Source of the DNA: an uncultured Oscillospiraceae bacterium
GTDB lineage: Bacteria > Bacillota > Clostridia > Oscillospirales > Oscillospiraceae
Direction: 5' to 3'
Assembly: GCA_947632365.1 (NCBI GenBank)
Contig: CANROZ010000005.1
Coordinates: 1-36,828, forward strand
Length of the DNA: 36,828 bases
How positions within the stretch are numbered: the first letter of the stretch is position 1; the number at the start of each line of letters is the position of its first letter. Shown here piece after piece: positions 8,061 through 16,083 of the stretch. Below the pieces are notes generated by a model, which was not told where the DNA came from, ran no database searches, and saw nothing but the letters and a program-made list of their open reading frames with translations. Made by a program: the position numbers and the translations under genes.

Positions 8061-8889
8061 GGTCAAACTGGTCCCGGTCCCCAGCCGGAGCGTCATCCCC
8101 GAACGTGACATCAACATGTCCCCCATCCTGGAGACTCACCATCTGGGCATCGACTTTGGCGGCCTAGTGGCAGTGGACGACTTCAATCTGACCATCGGCC
8201 GCACGGAGATCGCCGGGCTCATCGGCCCCAACGGCGCGGGCAAGACCACCGTGTTCAACCTGCTCACCAATGTCTACCAGCCCACCCGCGGCTCTATCCT
8301 TCTGGACGGCCGGGAGACCAAGGGCATGAAGACCAGTCAGGTCTGCAAGCTGGGCATCGCCCGCACCTTTCAGAACATCCGCCTGTTCAGCAACATGACG
8401 GTGATGGAGAACATCCTGGTGGGCCTGCACGACGAGATGAGTTACAACACCCTCACAGGCATCCTCCGTCTGCCCTCCTTCTACCGCAGCGAGCGCATCG
8501 CCCGCCAGCGGGTCATGGAGCTTTTGAGCATCTTCAACATGGAGGACATGGCCGACGCCGAGGCCGGGTCCCTCCCCTACGGCGCTCAGCGCCGCCTGGA
8601 GATACTCCGGGCCCTAGCCACCAACCCCAGCCTGCTGCTGCTGGATGAGCCCGCCGCGGGCATGAACCCCTCCGAGACGGAGGAGCTGATGGAGAACATC
8701 CGCCGCATCCGGGACATGTTCCAGATCGCGGTGCTGCTCATCGAGCACGATATGAACCTGGTCATGGGCATCTGCGAGGGCATCTGCGTGCTCAACTACG
8801 GCAAGGTGATCGCCAAGGGCGACCCGGACCAGATCAAGAACGACCCCGTGGTCATCGAGGCCTATCTGGGCAAAAAGGGGGCGAAGTGA
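8050..8889 (+). CDS. livG: Branched-chain amino-acid ABC transporter ATP-binding protein LivG
   Basis: Cytosolic ATPase subunit. Motifs are Walker A GPNGAGKTT, Q-loop RTFQNIRLF, the LivG-type signature LPYGAQRRLEI, Walker B LLLLDEPAAGMNP and H-loop LIEHDMNLVM. The 279-residue length includes about 24 extra residues before the usual domain start (SPILETHHLGIDFGG). An internal ATG at 8116 would remove them, but only the ATG at 8050 has a clear ribosome binding site (AAGGAGG, eight bases away), which lies within livM. The ORF-track GTG at 8041 overlaps that site and is rejected. It forms a heterodimer with LivF. Confidence 0.95.
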   Translation: MANKVKLVPVPSRSVIPERDINMSPILETHHLGIDFGGLVAVDDFNLTIGRTEIAGLIGPNGAGKTTVFNLLTNVYQPTRGSILLDGRETKGMKTSQVCKLGIARTFQNIRLFSNMTVMENILVGLHDEMSYNTLTGILRLPSFYRSERIARQRVMELLSIFNMEDMADAEAGSLPYGAQRRLEILRALATNPSLLLLDEPAAGMNPSETEELMENIRRIRDMFQIAVLLIEHDMNLVMGICEGICVLNYGKVIAKGDPDQIKNDPVVIEAYLGKKGAK

Positions 8890-8890
8890 T

Positions 8891-9595
8891 ATGATGCTCA
8901 CAGTTGAGAACATCGACGTGTTTTACGGCGCCATCCACGCCATCAAGGGCATCTCCTTCGAGGTGAACGAGGGGGAGATCGTGGCCCTGATCGGCGCCAA
9001 CGGCGCGGGCAAATCCACCACCCTGAAGACCATCTCCGGCATCATGCACCCCCGCAACGGCAAGATCACCTTCCTGGACGAGGACATCACCCGCACCGAC
9101 GGCTACAAGCTGCCCGCCAAGGGCCTGGCCCAGGTGCCCGAAGGACGGCGCATCTTCCTGCAGATGACCGTGATGGAGAACCTGGAGATGGGCGCGTATG
9201 TCCAAAAGGGCAAGGTGCCCGACGAGGATTTTGAGAACGTGTTCTCCCACTTCCCCCGGCTGAAGGAGCGGCGCAGCCAGATCGCCGGGACATTGTCCGG
9301 CGGCGAGCAGCAGATGCTGGCCATGGGCCGGGCACTGATGAGCCATCCCAAGCTGCTGATGCTGGATGAGCCCTCCATGGGCCTGGCTCCCATCCTGGTG
9401 GAGGAGATATTCAACATCATCCAGGAGTTCCACGCCAGCGGCACCACTATCCTGCTGGTGGAGCAGAACGCGGAGATGGCCCTGCAGATCGCGGACCGGG
9501 CCTATGTACTGGAATCGGGCAAGATCGCCCTGTCCGGCACGGGCCAGGAACTGGCGGAGAGCGACGAGATCAAAAAGGCCTACCTCGGAGGCTAA
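8891..9595 (+). CDS. livF: Branched-chain amino-acid ABC transporter ATP-binding protein LivF
   Basis: Second ATPase subunit, 234 residues, normal for LivF. Motifs are Walker A GANGAGKST, the LivF-type VPEGRRIFLQMTVMENL, signature LSGGEQQMLAMGRAL, Walker B LLMLDEPSMGLAP and H-loop LLVEQNAEMAL. Two adjacent ATG codons (8891, 8894) follow the livG stop directly, with a G-rich stretch upstream, so coupling to livG is likely. It is the last gene of the five-gene operon and is followed by a 17-base-pair hairpin. Confidence 0.96.
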   Translation: MMLTVENIDVFYGAIHAIKGISFEVNEGEIVALIGANGAGKSTTLKTISGIMHPRNGKITFLDEDITRTDGYKLPAKGLAQVPEGRRIFLQMTVMENLEMGAYVQKGKVPDEDFENVFSHFPRLKERRSQIAGTLSGGEQQMLAMGRALMSHPKLLMLDEPSMGLAPILVEEIFNIIQEFHASGTTILLVEQNAEMALQIADRAYVLESGKIALSGTGQELAESDEIKKAYLGG

Positions 9596-9603
9596 AAACG
9601 TCC

Positions 9604-9641
9604 AAAGAAAATGGGAACGGTCCGCCGTTCCCATTTTCTTT
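9604..9641. terminator. Terminator after livF (17-bp stem)
   Basis: Perfect arms AAAGAAAATGGGAACGG (9604-9620) and CCGTTCCCATTTTCTTT (9625-9641) with loop TCCG. The A-rich left and T-rich right flanks would act in both directions. It starts 8 bases after the livF stop. Confidence 0.85.
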
Positions 9642-9672
9642 CCATTGCCAGCAGCAAAGGCAAAAGCGCGCA

Positions 9673-9703
9673 AAAAGTCGGTCCCCTTGGGGGACCGACT
9701 TTT
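9673..9703. terminator. Bidirectional terminator between converging operons
   Basis: Fourteen-base arms AAAAGTCGGTCCCC (9673-9686) and GGGGACCGACTTTT (9690-9703) with loop TTG. It gives a T-run on either strand and stops the minus-strand ABC operon (stop codon at 9718) as well as any leftover liv transcription. Confidence 0.85.
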
Positions 9704-9717
9704 CCAGTCTGTATCTC

Positions 9718-10512
9718 TCAGGCCAGAAGCGCCTTGTCGCTTTGGATGCTGCTGCCGGAGAGCTCCGCGAACTTGTCCAGCAGGTCCTTCATAGTCAGCT
9801 TCTTCTTCTCCTCCCCGGCCACGTCGAAGATGATCTTTCCCTCGTTCATCATGATGAGACGGTTGCCGTGGGCGATGGCGTCTTTCATGTTGTGGGTGAC
9901 CATGAATGCGGTCAGGTGGTTCTCCCGGATGATGGCGTCGGTGGTCTTCAGCACCTTCTCCGCCGTCTTGGGGTCCAGGGCGGCGGTGTGCTCGTCCAGG
10001 AGCAGCAGCTTGGGTTTTTGCAGTGTGGCCATCAACAGGGTCAGCGCCTGACGCTGTCCGCCGGACAGCAGGCCCACCTTGGCGGTCATCCGGTCTTCCA
10101 GGCCCAGGTCCAGGGTCCGCAGCTGCTCCCGATACTCCTCCTGCTCCTTTTTCGTGATACCCACCCGCAGGGTCCGCCGGGCGCCGCGGCGCTTGGCAAG
10201 GGCCAGGTTTTCCTGTATCTCCATCGTGGCGGCGGTCCCGGTCATGGGGTCCTGGAACACACGGCCCAGGAACTTGGCCCGCTTATACTCCGGCAGACCA
10301 GTCACGTCCTGGCCGTCGATGATGATGGAACCCGAATCAACGGGCCACACGCCCGCGATGGCGTTCAGGACCGTGGATTTGCCCGCGCCGTTGGAGCCGA
10401 TGACGGTGACGAAATCTCCCTCGTTCAGCTTCAGGCTGATGCCGTTGAGGGCACGCTTCTCATTCACTGTGCCTGGATTGAAGGTCTTATAGATGTTGTT
10501 CAGTTCAAGCAT
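9718..10512 (-). CDS. ABC transporter ATP-binding protein, TrpXYZ-like amino-acid importer
   Basis: ATPase subunit of an importer of the COG1101/COG4120/COG2984 type, some members of which take up tryptophan or tyrosine. Motifs are Walker A GSNGAGKST, Q-loop RVFQDPMTGT, signature LLSGGQRQALTLLMA, Walker B LLLLDEHTAALDPKTA (the EH in place of EP is typical of this family) and H-loop MVTHNMKDAI. The 264-residue length is normal. The ATG at 10512 overlaps the permease gene by 8 bases. It is last of three genes and is followed by the shared bidirectional terminator. Substrate is inferred from family and from tyrS next door. Confidence 0.9.
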   Translation of the reverse strand: MLELNNIYKTFNPGTVNEKRALNGISLKLNEGDFVTVIGSNGAGKSTVLNAIAGVWPVDSGSIIIDGQDVTGLPEYKRAKFLGRVFQDPMTGTAATMEIQENLALAKRRGARRTLRVGITKKEQEEYREQLRTLDLGLEDRMTAKVGLLSGGQRQALTLLMATLQKPKLLLLDEHTAALDPKTAEKVLKTTDAIIRENHLTAFMVTHNMKDAIAHGNRLIMMNEGKIIFDVAGEEKKKLTMKDLLDKFAELSGSSIQSDKALLA

Positions 10513-11446
10513 CGGCTTTGGCCTCCTTTTTCGTCCGGGACAGATAACGTTCCTTCCAGTAGGGCGCCGCCAGGAACACCGCCACGATCAGCGCGCTGAG
10601 CAGCTTTAGATCAGAGGAGTTCAGTCCCAGCCACAGCACTACCTGTATGACCAGGTAGTAGATGATGGCGCCGAAGGCCACGGCCAGCAGTTTTAGAGCA
10701 AAGTTCGTGAACAGCTTCCCGAAGATCACATCACCGATGATGACGGCGGCCAGGCCGATGACGATGGCGCCCCGGCCCATATTTACATCCGCAAAGCCCT
10801 GATACTGGCACAGCAGCGCGGAGCTCAAAGCCACGATCCCGTTGGAGATCATCAGTCCCAGGACCTTATTCAGGCTGGTATTGATGCCCTGCGCGCGGCT
10901 CATGTTCTGGTTGGCGCCAGTAGCCCGCAGGGAGCAGCCCAATTCTGTGCCGAAAAACCAGTACATCACGCCAATGAGCGCAGCCACAAAAATCACGCCC
11001 ACAGCGATGGGGTTGTTCAACGCGATCTCCCTGACATGGCGCAGGCTCATAAGAAGATTGTAGCGGTCCACGCTGATGGTCAAATTGCTGGCGGTGCCGG
11101 CAGAGGTACCGATGCCCAGGATACGCAGGTTGATGGAATACAATCCCAACTGGGTCAGAATGCCCGCCAGGATCACCGGGATGCCCATCAGGGTATGGAA
11201 TACGCCCGTAACCAGTCCCGCAAGAATCCCCGCCAGGACCGCGCACAAAAGCGCCACCCATACGGAGTATCCGTGGGTCATCATGATGACGCACACCGCG
11301 CCGCCTGTAGCCATAGTGCCGTCCACGGACAGATCTGCCATATCCAGTATCTTGTAGGTGATATAGACACCAATGGCCATTATGCCCCAGATCAGCCCTT
11401 GCGCACATGCGCCTGGCAGAGCGTTGAGCAGGGATTGAATGTTCAT
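10505..11446 (-). CDS. ABC transporter permease, TrpXYZ-like amino-acid importer
   Basis: Membrane subunit, 313 residues with about eight to nine hydrophobic spans, related in architecture to LivH-type permeases. Segments typical of this family include QGLIWGIMAIGVYITYKILDM near the start, DLSVDGTMATGGAV, and ADVNMGRGAIVIGLAAVIIGD in the later coupling region. The ORF track begins at a TTG (11461) inside the ribosome binding site; the ATG at 11446 follows GGAGGT by seven bases and gives the usual N-terminus MNIQSLLNALPG. It is separated from the binding-protein gene by a hairpin terminator and overlaps the ATPase gene by 8 bases. Confidence 0.9.
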   Translation of the reverse strand: MNIQSLLNALPGACAQGLIWGIMAIGVYITYKILDMADLSVDGTMATGGAVCVIMMTHGYSVWVALLCAVLAGILAGLVTGVFHTLMGIPVILAGILTQLGLYSINLRILGIGTSAGTASNLTISVDRYNLLMSLRHVREIALNNPIAVGVIFVAALIGVMYWFFGTELGCSLRATGANQNMSRAQGINTSLNKVLGLMISNGIVALSSALLCQYQGFADVNMGRGAIVIGLAAVIIGDVIFGKLFTNFALKLLAVAFGAIIYYLVIQVVLWLGLNSSDLKLLSALIVAVFLAAPYWKERYLSRTKKEAKADA

Positions 11447-11490
11447 GCGGACTACCTCCAAAGAAAGCGCACAGTTAAGGATATTATATC

Positions 11491-11530
11491 AAAAAAGAGC
11501 GGAGAAAGGAAGTCCCTTCTCCGCTTTTTT
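11491..11530 (-). terminator. Terminator between binding-protein and permease genes
   Basis: On the minus strand AAGCGGAGAAGGG and its partner CCTTTCTCCGCT pair with one mismatch, followed by CTTTTTTG. Because the next gene lies only about 45 bases downstream on the same strand, it probably acts as a partial terminator setting a high ratio of binding protein to permease. A TATAAT (minus, 11488-11483) directly follows but lacks a convincing -35 box. Confidence 0.72.
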
Positions 11531-11544
11531 TGTATTTTCGGCGA

Positions 11545-12531
11545 TTACTCGGCGTCCTCGCTGGAAACGACCTCGTAATCCTCCGGCACGGTGATGTTCA
11601 GCTCCTCGCAGCGCTCAGCCTGGGCCTTCTTGACCTGGGGCGCGCCCTGGATCTCCATGGTGGAGATATCCGCGCCGTTGACCAGAATGTCATAGGCCAT
11701 CTCACCGGCGGCAGCGCCGATGTTGTAATAGCTGATGGTCAGGGAAGCAATGCCGCAGCCGTCCATGATGCCCTCCTCACCGACGATGATGGGCACGCCC
11801 GCGGGCAGCGCCACATTGTCGATAGCGGCAGTAGCGTTCGCAGCGGTATTGTCGGTGGGGATATACAGCACGTCGCAGGCGTCGCAGGCATTCTGGGTGA
11901 CGGAAGCGACCTCGTTGGAGTCGGCAAAGGTGAACTCCTCCACCTCATAGCCCAGCTCTTCCAGATAAGCCTTTACCTCTGTGGCCTGGAAAACAGAGTT
12001 GGCCTCGCCGGAGCAGTACAGGATACCAGCCTTGGGATAATCCTCCACCGGGCACAGCTCGGCCAGCATGGCGGCCTGCTGCTCCAGGTCGGCCAGGTCC
12101 GTGGTGCCGGAGATGTTGCGGCCAGTGGCTCCGGTCCACTCCTCGGCGGGAACGTCAAGAGCCGTAGCATAGTCGGTAATGGAGGTGCCCAGCACGGGGA
12201 TCGTGTCGGTGGCGGCGGCGGCGGCCTGCAGCGCGGAAGTGGCATTGGCCAGGATCAAGTCCACATCGTCAGACACCATCTGGTTGGCAATGGTAGCGCA
12301 GTTAGCCGTCTCGTTCTGGGCATTCTGCACGTCGATGTTCACCTCAATGCCGTCGGCCTCCATAAGCTCGGTCAGCTTCTCCACGAAACCTTGGGTAGCC
12401 AGGTCCAGAGCGGGATGCTCCAGCTGCTGGATAACGCCGACATTGAAGCTCTTTTCCTCACTGGCAAACGCGGTGGTGGCCAGGGCCAGCACCATGGTCA
12501 AAGCAAGAACAAGCGCAAGAACCTTTTTCAT
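11545..12531 (-). CDS. ABC transporter substrate-binding protein, TrpX-like (ABC_sub_bind family)
   Basis: Extracytoplasmic receptor of the importer. The 328-residue product begins MKKVLALVLALTMVLALATTAFA, a signal peptide ending AFA before SEEKSFNVG, then NVGVIQQLEHPALD, the hallmark of the PF04392 family. Later VPIIVGEEGIMDGCGIASL and the SYYNIGAAAGEMA segment are also typical. The ORF track start (GTG 12585) is upstream of any ribosome binding site; AAAGGA lies before the ATG at 12531. There is no Cys near the cleavage site, so it would not be a lipoprotein, like LivJ in this window. Ligand is unknown; relatives bind aromatic amino acids, and tyrS is the next gene upstream. Confidence 0.9.
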   Translation of the reverse strand: MKKVLALVLALTMVLALATTAFASEEKSFNVGVIQQLEHPALDLATQGFVEKLTELMEADGIEVNIDVQNAQNETANCATIANQMVSDDVDLILANATSALQAAAAATDTIPVLGTSITDYATALDVPAEEWTGATGRNISGTTDLADLEQQAAMLAELCPVEDYPKAGILYCSGEANSVFQATEVKAYLEELGYEVEEFTFADSNEVASVTQNACDACDVLYIPTDNTAANATAAIDNVALPAGVPIIVGEEGIMDGCGIASLTISYYNIGAAAGEMAYDILVNGADISTMEIQGAPQVKKAQAERCEELNITVPEDYEVVSSEDAE

Positions 12532-12589
12532 TTCTGTGTTTCCTTTCCGTTCAAAATCGCGCAGGTGCGCATAATTTAAGTACACAGGT

Positions 12590-12618
12590 ATTCTATCGCT
12601 TTAAATGGCTAATGTCAA
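12590..12618 (-). promoter_or_regulatory. Sigma-A promoter for the TrpX-like operon
   Basis: On the minus strand TTGACA (12618-12613), a 17-base spacer and TAGAAT (12595-12590) give a start near 12583 and a leader of about 50 bases. The -35 box lies in one arm of the large inverted repeat 12608-12655. Confidence 0.8.
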
Positions 12619-12655
12619 TGTACAGTTTTCCCAAAAACCGTCCATTGACATTAGC
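12608..12655. repeat. 22-position inverted repeat overlapping the TrpX-like promoter
   Basis: The left arm GCTAATGTCAATG (12608-12620) is the exact reverse complement of CATTGACATTAGC (12643-12655). After one mismatch the pairing continues ACAGTTTT/AAAACCGT with one A-C mismatch (a G-U pair in minus-strand RNA) around the loop CCCA. It lies between tyrS and the binding-protein gene, has no T-run after it on either strand, and includes the -35 box. An operator or a structured RNA element is more likely than a simple terminator. Confidence 0.7.
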
Positions 12656-12687
12656 GAAAATAATACACTATGGCACCCTTGTGGGGG

Positions 12688-13914
12688 TCATTTCAGGATG
12701 ATCTTCCGGTAGCTCTTTTTGCCACGGCGCAGCAGTACGCCCTGTCTGAGCTTCTCCCCGGGCACGGCCAGGAACAGGTCCGTGACCTTCTCCCCGTCCA
12801 GGGTCACGCCCCCCTGGGCGATGTTCTGCCGGGCCTCGGAGTTGGACTTGCACAGCCCCGCCTTCACCAGCAGCGCCTTGATGTCCGCCGCGCCGTCGGT
12901 CAGGTCCGCCTCGCTCAGCTCCGTCACGGGCATCTCCTCACTGGTCCCGGCCCCGAACAGGGCCCGGGCGGCGGTCTGGGCCTTGTCGGCCTCCTCCTCG
13001 CCGTGGACCAGCTTCGTTAACTCGTAGGCCAGTATCTCCTTGGCCTGGTTGATCTTCTGGTCACGCCAGGTATCCATCTCCTCGATCTGGTCCATGGGCA
13101 GGAAGGTGAGCATGCGGATGCACTTCATCACGTCCTCGTCGCCCACGTTGCGCCAGTACTGGTAGAAGTCATAGGGGCTGGTCTTGTTGGGGTCCAGCCA
13201 CACGGCGTTCCCGGCGGTCTTGCCCATCTTCTTGCCCTGGGAGTCGGTGAGCAGGCTCACGGTCATGGCGTAGGCGTCCTTGCCCAGCTTGCGGCGGATC
13301 AGCTCCGTGCCGCCCAGCATGTTGCTCCACTGGTCGTTGCCGCCCAGCTGCATGTTGCAGCCCACGGTCTGGAACATGTGGTAAAAGTCATAGGACTGCA
13401 TGATCATGTAGTTGAACTCCAGGAAACTGAGGCCCTTTTCCATCCGCTGCTTGTAGCACTCGGCCCGGAGCATGTTGTTCACGGAGAAGCAGGCGCCCAC
13501 CTCCCGTAGCAGGTCCACGTAATTCAGCTGCAGCAGCCAGTCGGCGTTGTTGAGCATCATGGCCTGGCCGGGACCCTCGCCGAAGTCGATGAACTTGGCC
13601 ATCTGCCGCTTGAAGCACTCGGCGTTGTAGTCAATTGTCTCCTTGGTGAGCATCTTGCGCATGTCGGTGCGGCCCGAGGGGTCGCCGATCATGGTGGTGC
13701 CGCCGCCGATCAGAGCGATGGGCTTGTTGCCCGCCATCTGCATCCGCTTCATCAGGGTCAGGGCCACGAAATGGCCCGCGGTCAGACTGTCCGCCGTGCA
13801 GTCGAAGCCGATGTAAAAAGTGGCCTTGCCGTTGTTGATGAGGTCCTTCACCTCATCCTCGTCCGTCACCTGGGCCAGCAGGCCGCGGGCGACCAGTTCG
13901 TCATAAAGGGTCAT
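12688..13914 (-). CDS. tyrS: Tyrosyl-tRNA synthetase
   Basis: Charges tRNA-Tyr; class Ic dimer in the cytosol. It is 408 residues, normal length. The N-terminal Rossmann domain has YIGFDCTADSLTAGHFV, where TAGH replaces the usual HIGH-like motif, then GGGTTMIGDPSGR, QLGGNDQWSNM and the KMSKS-equivalent KKMGKT. The C-terminal part ends in an S4-like RNA-binding domain (LCKSNSEARQNIAQGGVTLDGEKV). The ATG at 13914 has GAGGAG as ribosome binding site, which overlaps the recN stop codon, so it is coupled to recN. There is no room for a T-box leader, which many Firmicutes tyrS genes carry. The downstream transporter has its own promoter. Confidence 0.97.
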   Translation of the reverse strand: MTLYDELVARGLLAQVTDEDEVKDLINNGKATFYIGFDCTADSLTAGHFVALTLMKRMQMAGNKPIALIGGGTTMIGDPSGRTDMRKMLTKETIDYNAECFKRQMAKFIDFGEGPGQAMMLNNADWLLQLNYVDLLREVGACFSVNNMLRAECYKQRMEKGLSFLEFNYMIMQSYDFYHMFQTVGCNMQLGGNDQWSNMLGGTELIRRKLGKDAYAMTVSLLTDSQGKKMGKTAGNAVWLDPNKTSPYDFYQYWRNVGDEDVMKCIRMLTFLPMDQIEEMDTWRDQKINQAKEILAYELTKLVHGEEEADKAQTAARALFGAGTSEEMPVTELSEADLTDGAADIKALLVKAGLCKSNSEARQNIAQGGVTLDGEKVTDLFLAVPGEKLRQGVLLRRGKKSYRKIILK

Positions 13915-13926
13915 GTTCCGTTCTCC

Positions 13927-15615
13927 TCAAGGCAATTTTTGTTTCCACGCGTCCGCCGCGGCAAGCTGCTCCTCGGCGGAGGCGGTAGTGGTCTCGGTGA
14001 TATTGTCGCCGCCGATGAGCCGGGCGATCTCCCGGCGCCGTCCGGCCCGGTCCAGCTCATCCACGGTGGTGTAGGTGCGGCCCTGCCGCTCGGATTTTTC
14101 AATACGGTACTGGCTGTCGGCCATGGCCGCGATCTGGGGCAGGTGGCTGACGCACAGCACTTGGCGGTGCCGCCCGGTGAGGGCCAGCTTCTCCCCCACC
14201 CGGCTGGCAGCCACGCCGGACACGCCTGTGTCGATCTCGTCAAACACCGCCGTGGGCACCGGATCGCTCTGGCCGAACACCGTCTTCAGGGCCAGCATGA
14301 TCCGGCTCAGCTCGCCGCCGGAGGCGGCCCGGGCGATGCTGCGGGGCTCCTCTCCAGCATTGGCGCTCATGAGAAAGCGGACCTTGTCCGCCCCCTTGGG
14401 GCCAAAGCCCGGCGCGCCATCCATCGCCTCCAGCTCTGTCACGAACCGCACCGACGGCATGGAGAGCTCCGTCAACTCCTTTTCCACCCGCTCCGCCAGA
14501 GCCCGTCCGGCCCGCTGCCGGACCTTGGTGAGCGTCGCCGCTGCCTTTTGACAGCCGTCGATCAGCGTCTGCCGCTTCTGCCGCAGCTTTTCCAGGGCCT
14601 CGTCCCCGTATTCGATCTCCGCCAATCGGGCGGAAGACTCCTCGTACAATGTGATGAGCCCGGCCTCGTCCGGGGCGGAGAATTTTTTCTCCAGCCGCCG
14701 CAGCTGGGCCAGCCGCCCCTCCACCCGGTCAAATTCCTCCGGGGAGAAGTCCAGACTGTCCCACACGTCCCGGACCCGCTCCGCGGCGTCCTGCAGCAGG
14801 CTCACCGCCTCGGTCAGGGTGTCGTCCGCCGCCGCCAGGTCGGCGCTCCAGCCCCGGGCGCGGCTGAGCCAGCCCCGGGCCTGCCCGGCCAGCTCCACAG
14901 CGGACCCCTCATCCCCGTAGAGGGCGGTATAGGCCCCCTCGGCGGCCTCCCGGAGCTTCTCGCCGTTGCGCAAAAGCGCAGACCGCTCCTCCAGTTCGGC
15001 CTCCTCACCCGCCTTCAAGGCGGCCTTTTCCAGCTCCTGTACCCGGTATTCCAGGCTCTCCGCCAGTCGGCGGCGGGTGTCGTCGTCCAGGCTCAGCCGC
15101 TCTATCTCCCGCTCGTTGGCCAGATAGGCCTCATAGGCGGCCTGATAGGCGGCCAACTGCCCGCCGTCCGATGCGAAGGCGTCCAGATAGTCCAGATGGC
15201 GGCTCTCGTCCAGCAGCTGTCGACCGTCATTCTGGCCGTGGATATCCACCAGCAGCGCGCCCAGGGCGCGCAGCTGCGCCACGGTGACGGGCACGCCGTT
15301 GACCCGGCAGGAGCCCCTGCCGTCGGCGGCGACAGTGCGCTGCACGATCAGCTGGCCGTCCTCCGGCTCCACGCCGTTTTCCTCGCACCACGCTCCGGCG
15401 GCGTCCGCGTCGAACACCGCTGCGGCCAGGCACTTGTCCGCCCCCGTGCGCACCAGCTCCCGGCTGGTCCGGCCTCCAGTGACGGCGTACAGCGCGTCGA
15501 TGACGATGGATTTGCCCGCACCGGTCTCGCCGGTGAGCACGTTCAAGCCCGCCCGGAACTGGACGTCGGCCCGCTCCACCACCGCGATATTCTCGATGTG
15601 GAGGCTTCTTAGCAT
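13927..15615 (-). CDS. recN: DNA repair protein RecN
   Basis: SMC-like ATPase acting early in double-strand-break repair. The 562-residue product opens MLRSLHIENIAVVERADVQF, has Walker A LTGETGAGKS (about residue 30), a long Ala/Glu/Leu-rich central coiled-coil region, and the C-terminal signature SGGELSRIMLALKTV with Walker B TAVFDEIDTGVSG and VLCVSHLPQIA. Length is standard. It lies 12 bases after argR with an AGAGGG ribosome binding site, in the order argR-recN that is conserved in many Firmicutes. tyrS follows where Bacillus has spoIVB. Confidence 0.97.
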   Translation of the reverse strand: MLRSLHIENIAVVERADVQFRAGLNVLTGETGAGKSIVIDALYAVTGGRTSRELVRTGADKCLAAAVFDADAAGAWCEENGVEPEDGQLIVQRTVAADGRGSCRVNGVPVTVAQLRALGALLVDIHGQNDGRQLLDESRHLDYLDAFASDGGQLAAYQAAYEAYLANEREIERLSLDDDTRRRLAESLEYRVQELEKAALKAGEEAELEERSALLRNGEKLREAAEGAYTALYGDEGSAVELAGQARGWLSRARGWSADLAAADDTLTEAVSLLQDAAERVRDVWDSLDFSPEEFDRVEGRLAQLRRLEKKFSAPDEAGLITLYEESSARLAEIEYGDEALEKLRQKRQTLIDGCQKAAATLTKVRQRAGRALAERVEKELTELSMPSVRFVTELEAMDGAPGFGPKGADKVRFLMSANAGEEPRSIARAASGGELSRIMLALKTVFGQSDPVPTAVFDEIDTGVSGVAASRVGEKLALTGRHRQVLCVSHLPQIAAMADSQYRIEKSERQGRTYTTVDELDRAGRRREIARLIGGDNITETTTASAEEQLAAADAWKQKLP

Positions 15616-15627
15616 CCCTCTTCCCTC

Positions 15628-16083
15628 TTACCGCTTATAGGCACGGCGCAACTGGGCGCAGAGCCGCTCGGCAGCGGCGGCGTTGCGCAGCACGATGATG
15701 CCCGTGTCGTCTCCGGCCACGGAGCCCAGCACCGCGTCCTCGCCCATGGCGTCCACCGCGCCGCACACCGCGCTGGCAAGACCGGGGATGGTCCGCACCA
15801 CCACCGTGTGCAGGGCGTGGTCGAAGCTGATGCAGCCCTCCCGGAAGATCTCCTCCATCCGCCGGGCGGATTCGCTGGACTCGTCCTCATTGGCGGGGGC
15901 GTAGCGATACCGCCCGTCCGGGCCGATCTCCTTGACCAGGCGCAGCTCCTTGATGTCCCGGGACACGGTGGCCTGGGTGCTCTTCACCCCCCGGGCCTGG
16001 AGCGCCTCCAGCATCTGGCCCTGGGTCTCGATGTTCTCCTCGTTGATGATGTCCAGGATCACGCTCTGTCTTGACGTCTTCAT
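15628..16083 (-). CDS. argR: Arginine repressor ArgR/AhrC
   Basis: Hexameric arginine-responsive regulator of arginine biosynthesis and catabolism. It is 151 residues. The N-terminal winged helix (RQSVILDIINEENIETQGQM, then QATVSRDIKELRLVK) binds ARG boxes; the C-terminal domain has the arginine-binding core GSVAGDDTGIIVL. It overlaps nadK by 4 bases (ATGA) and precedes recN, the same arrangement as ahrC-recN in Bacillus. No arginine genes are in the window, so its targets lie elsewhere. Confidence 0.97.
   Translation of the reverse strand: MKTSRQSVILDIINEENIETQGQMLEALQARGVKSTQATVSRDIKELRLVKEIGPDGRYRYAPANEDESSESARRMEEIFREGCISFDHALHTVVVRTIPGLASAVCGAVDAMGEDAVLGSVAGDDTGIIVLRNAAAAERLCAQLRRAYKR

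Noticed and set aside
9718-12531. Branched-chain amino-acid importer paralog for the second ABC system
   Set aside because: There is only one permease and one ATPase, and the QLEHPALD binding-protein motif and DEHTAALDP Walker B belong to the TrpXYZ-like family rather than Liv.
12586-12690. T-box or riboswitch upstream of the TrpX-like gene
   Set aside because: The region is too short and lacks the T-box sequence and specifier features; the inverted repeat overlaps the promoter DNA rather than lying in the transcript.
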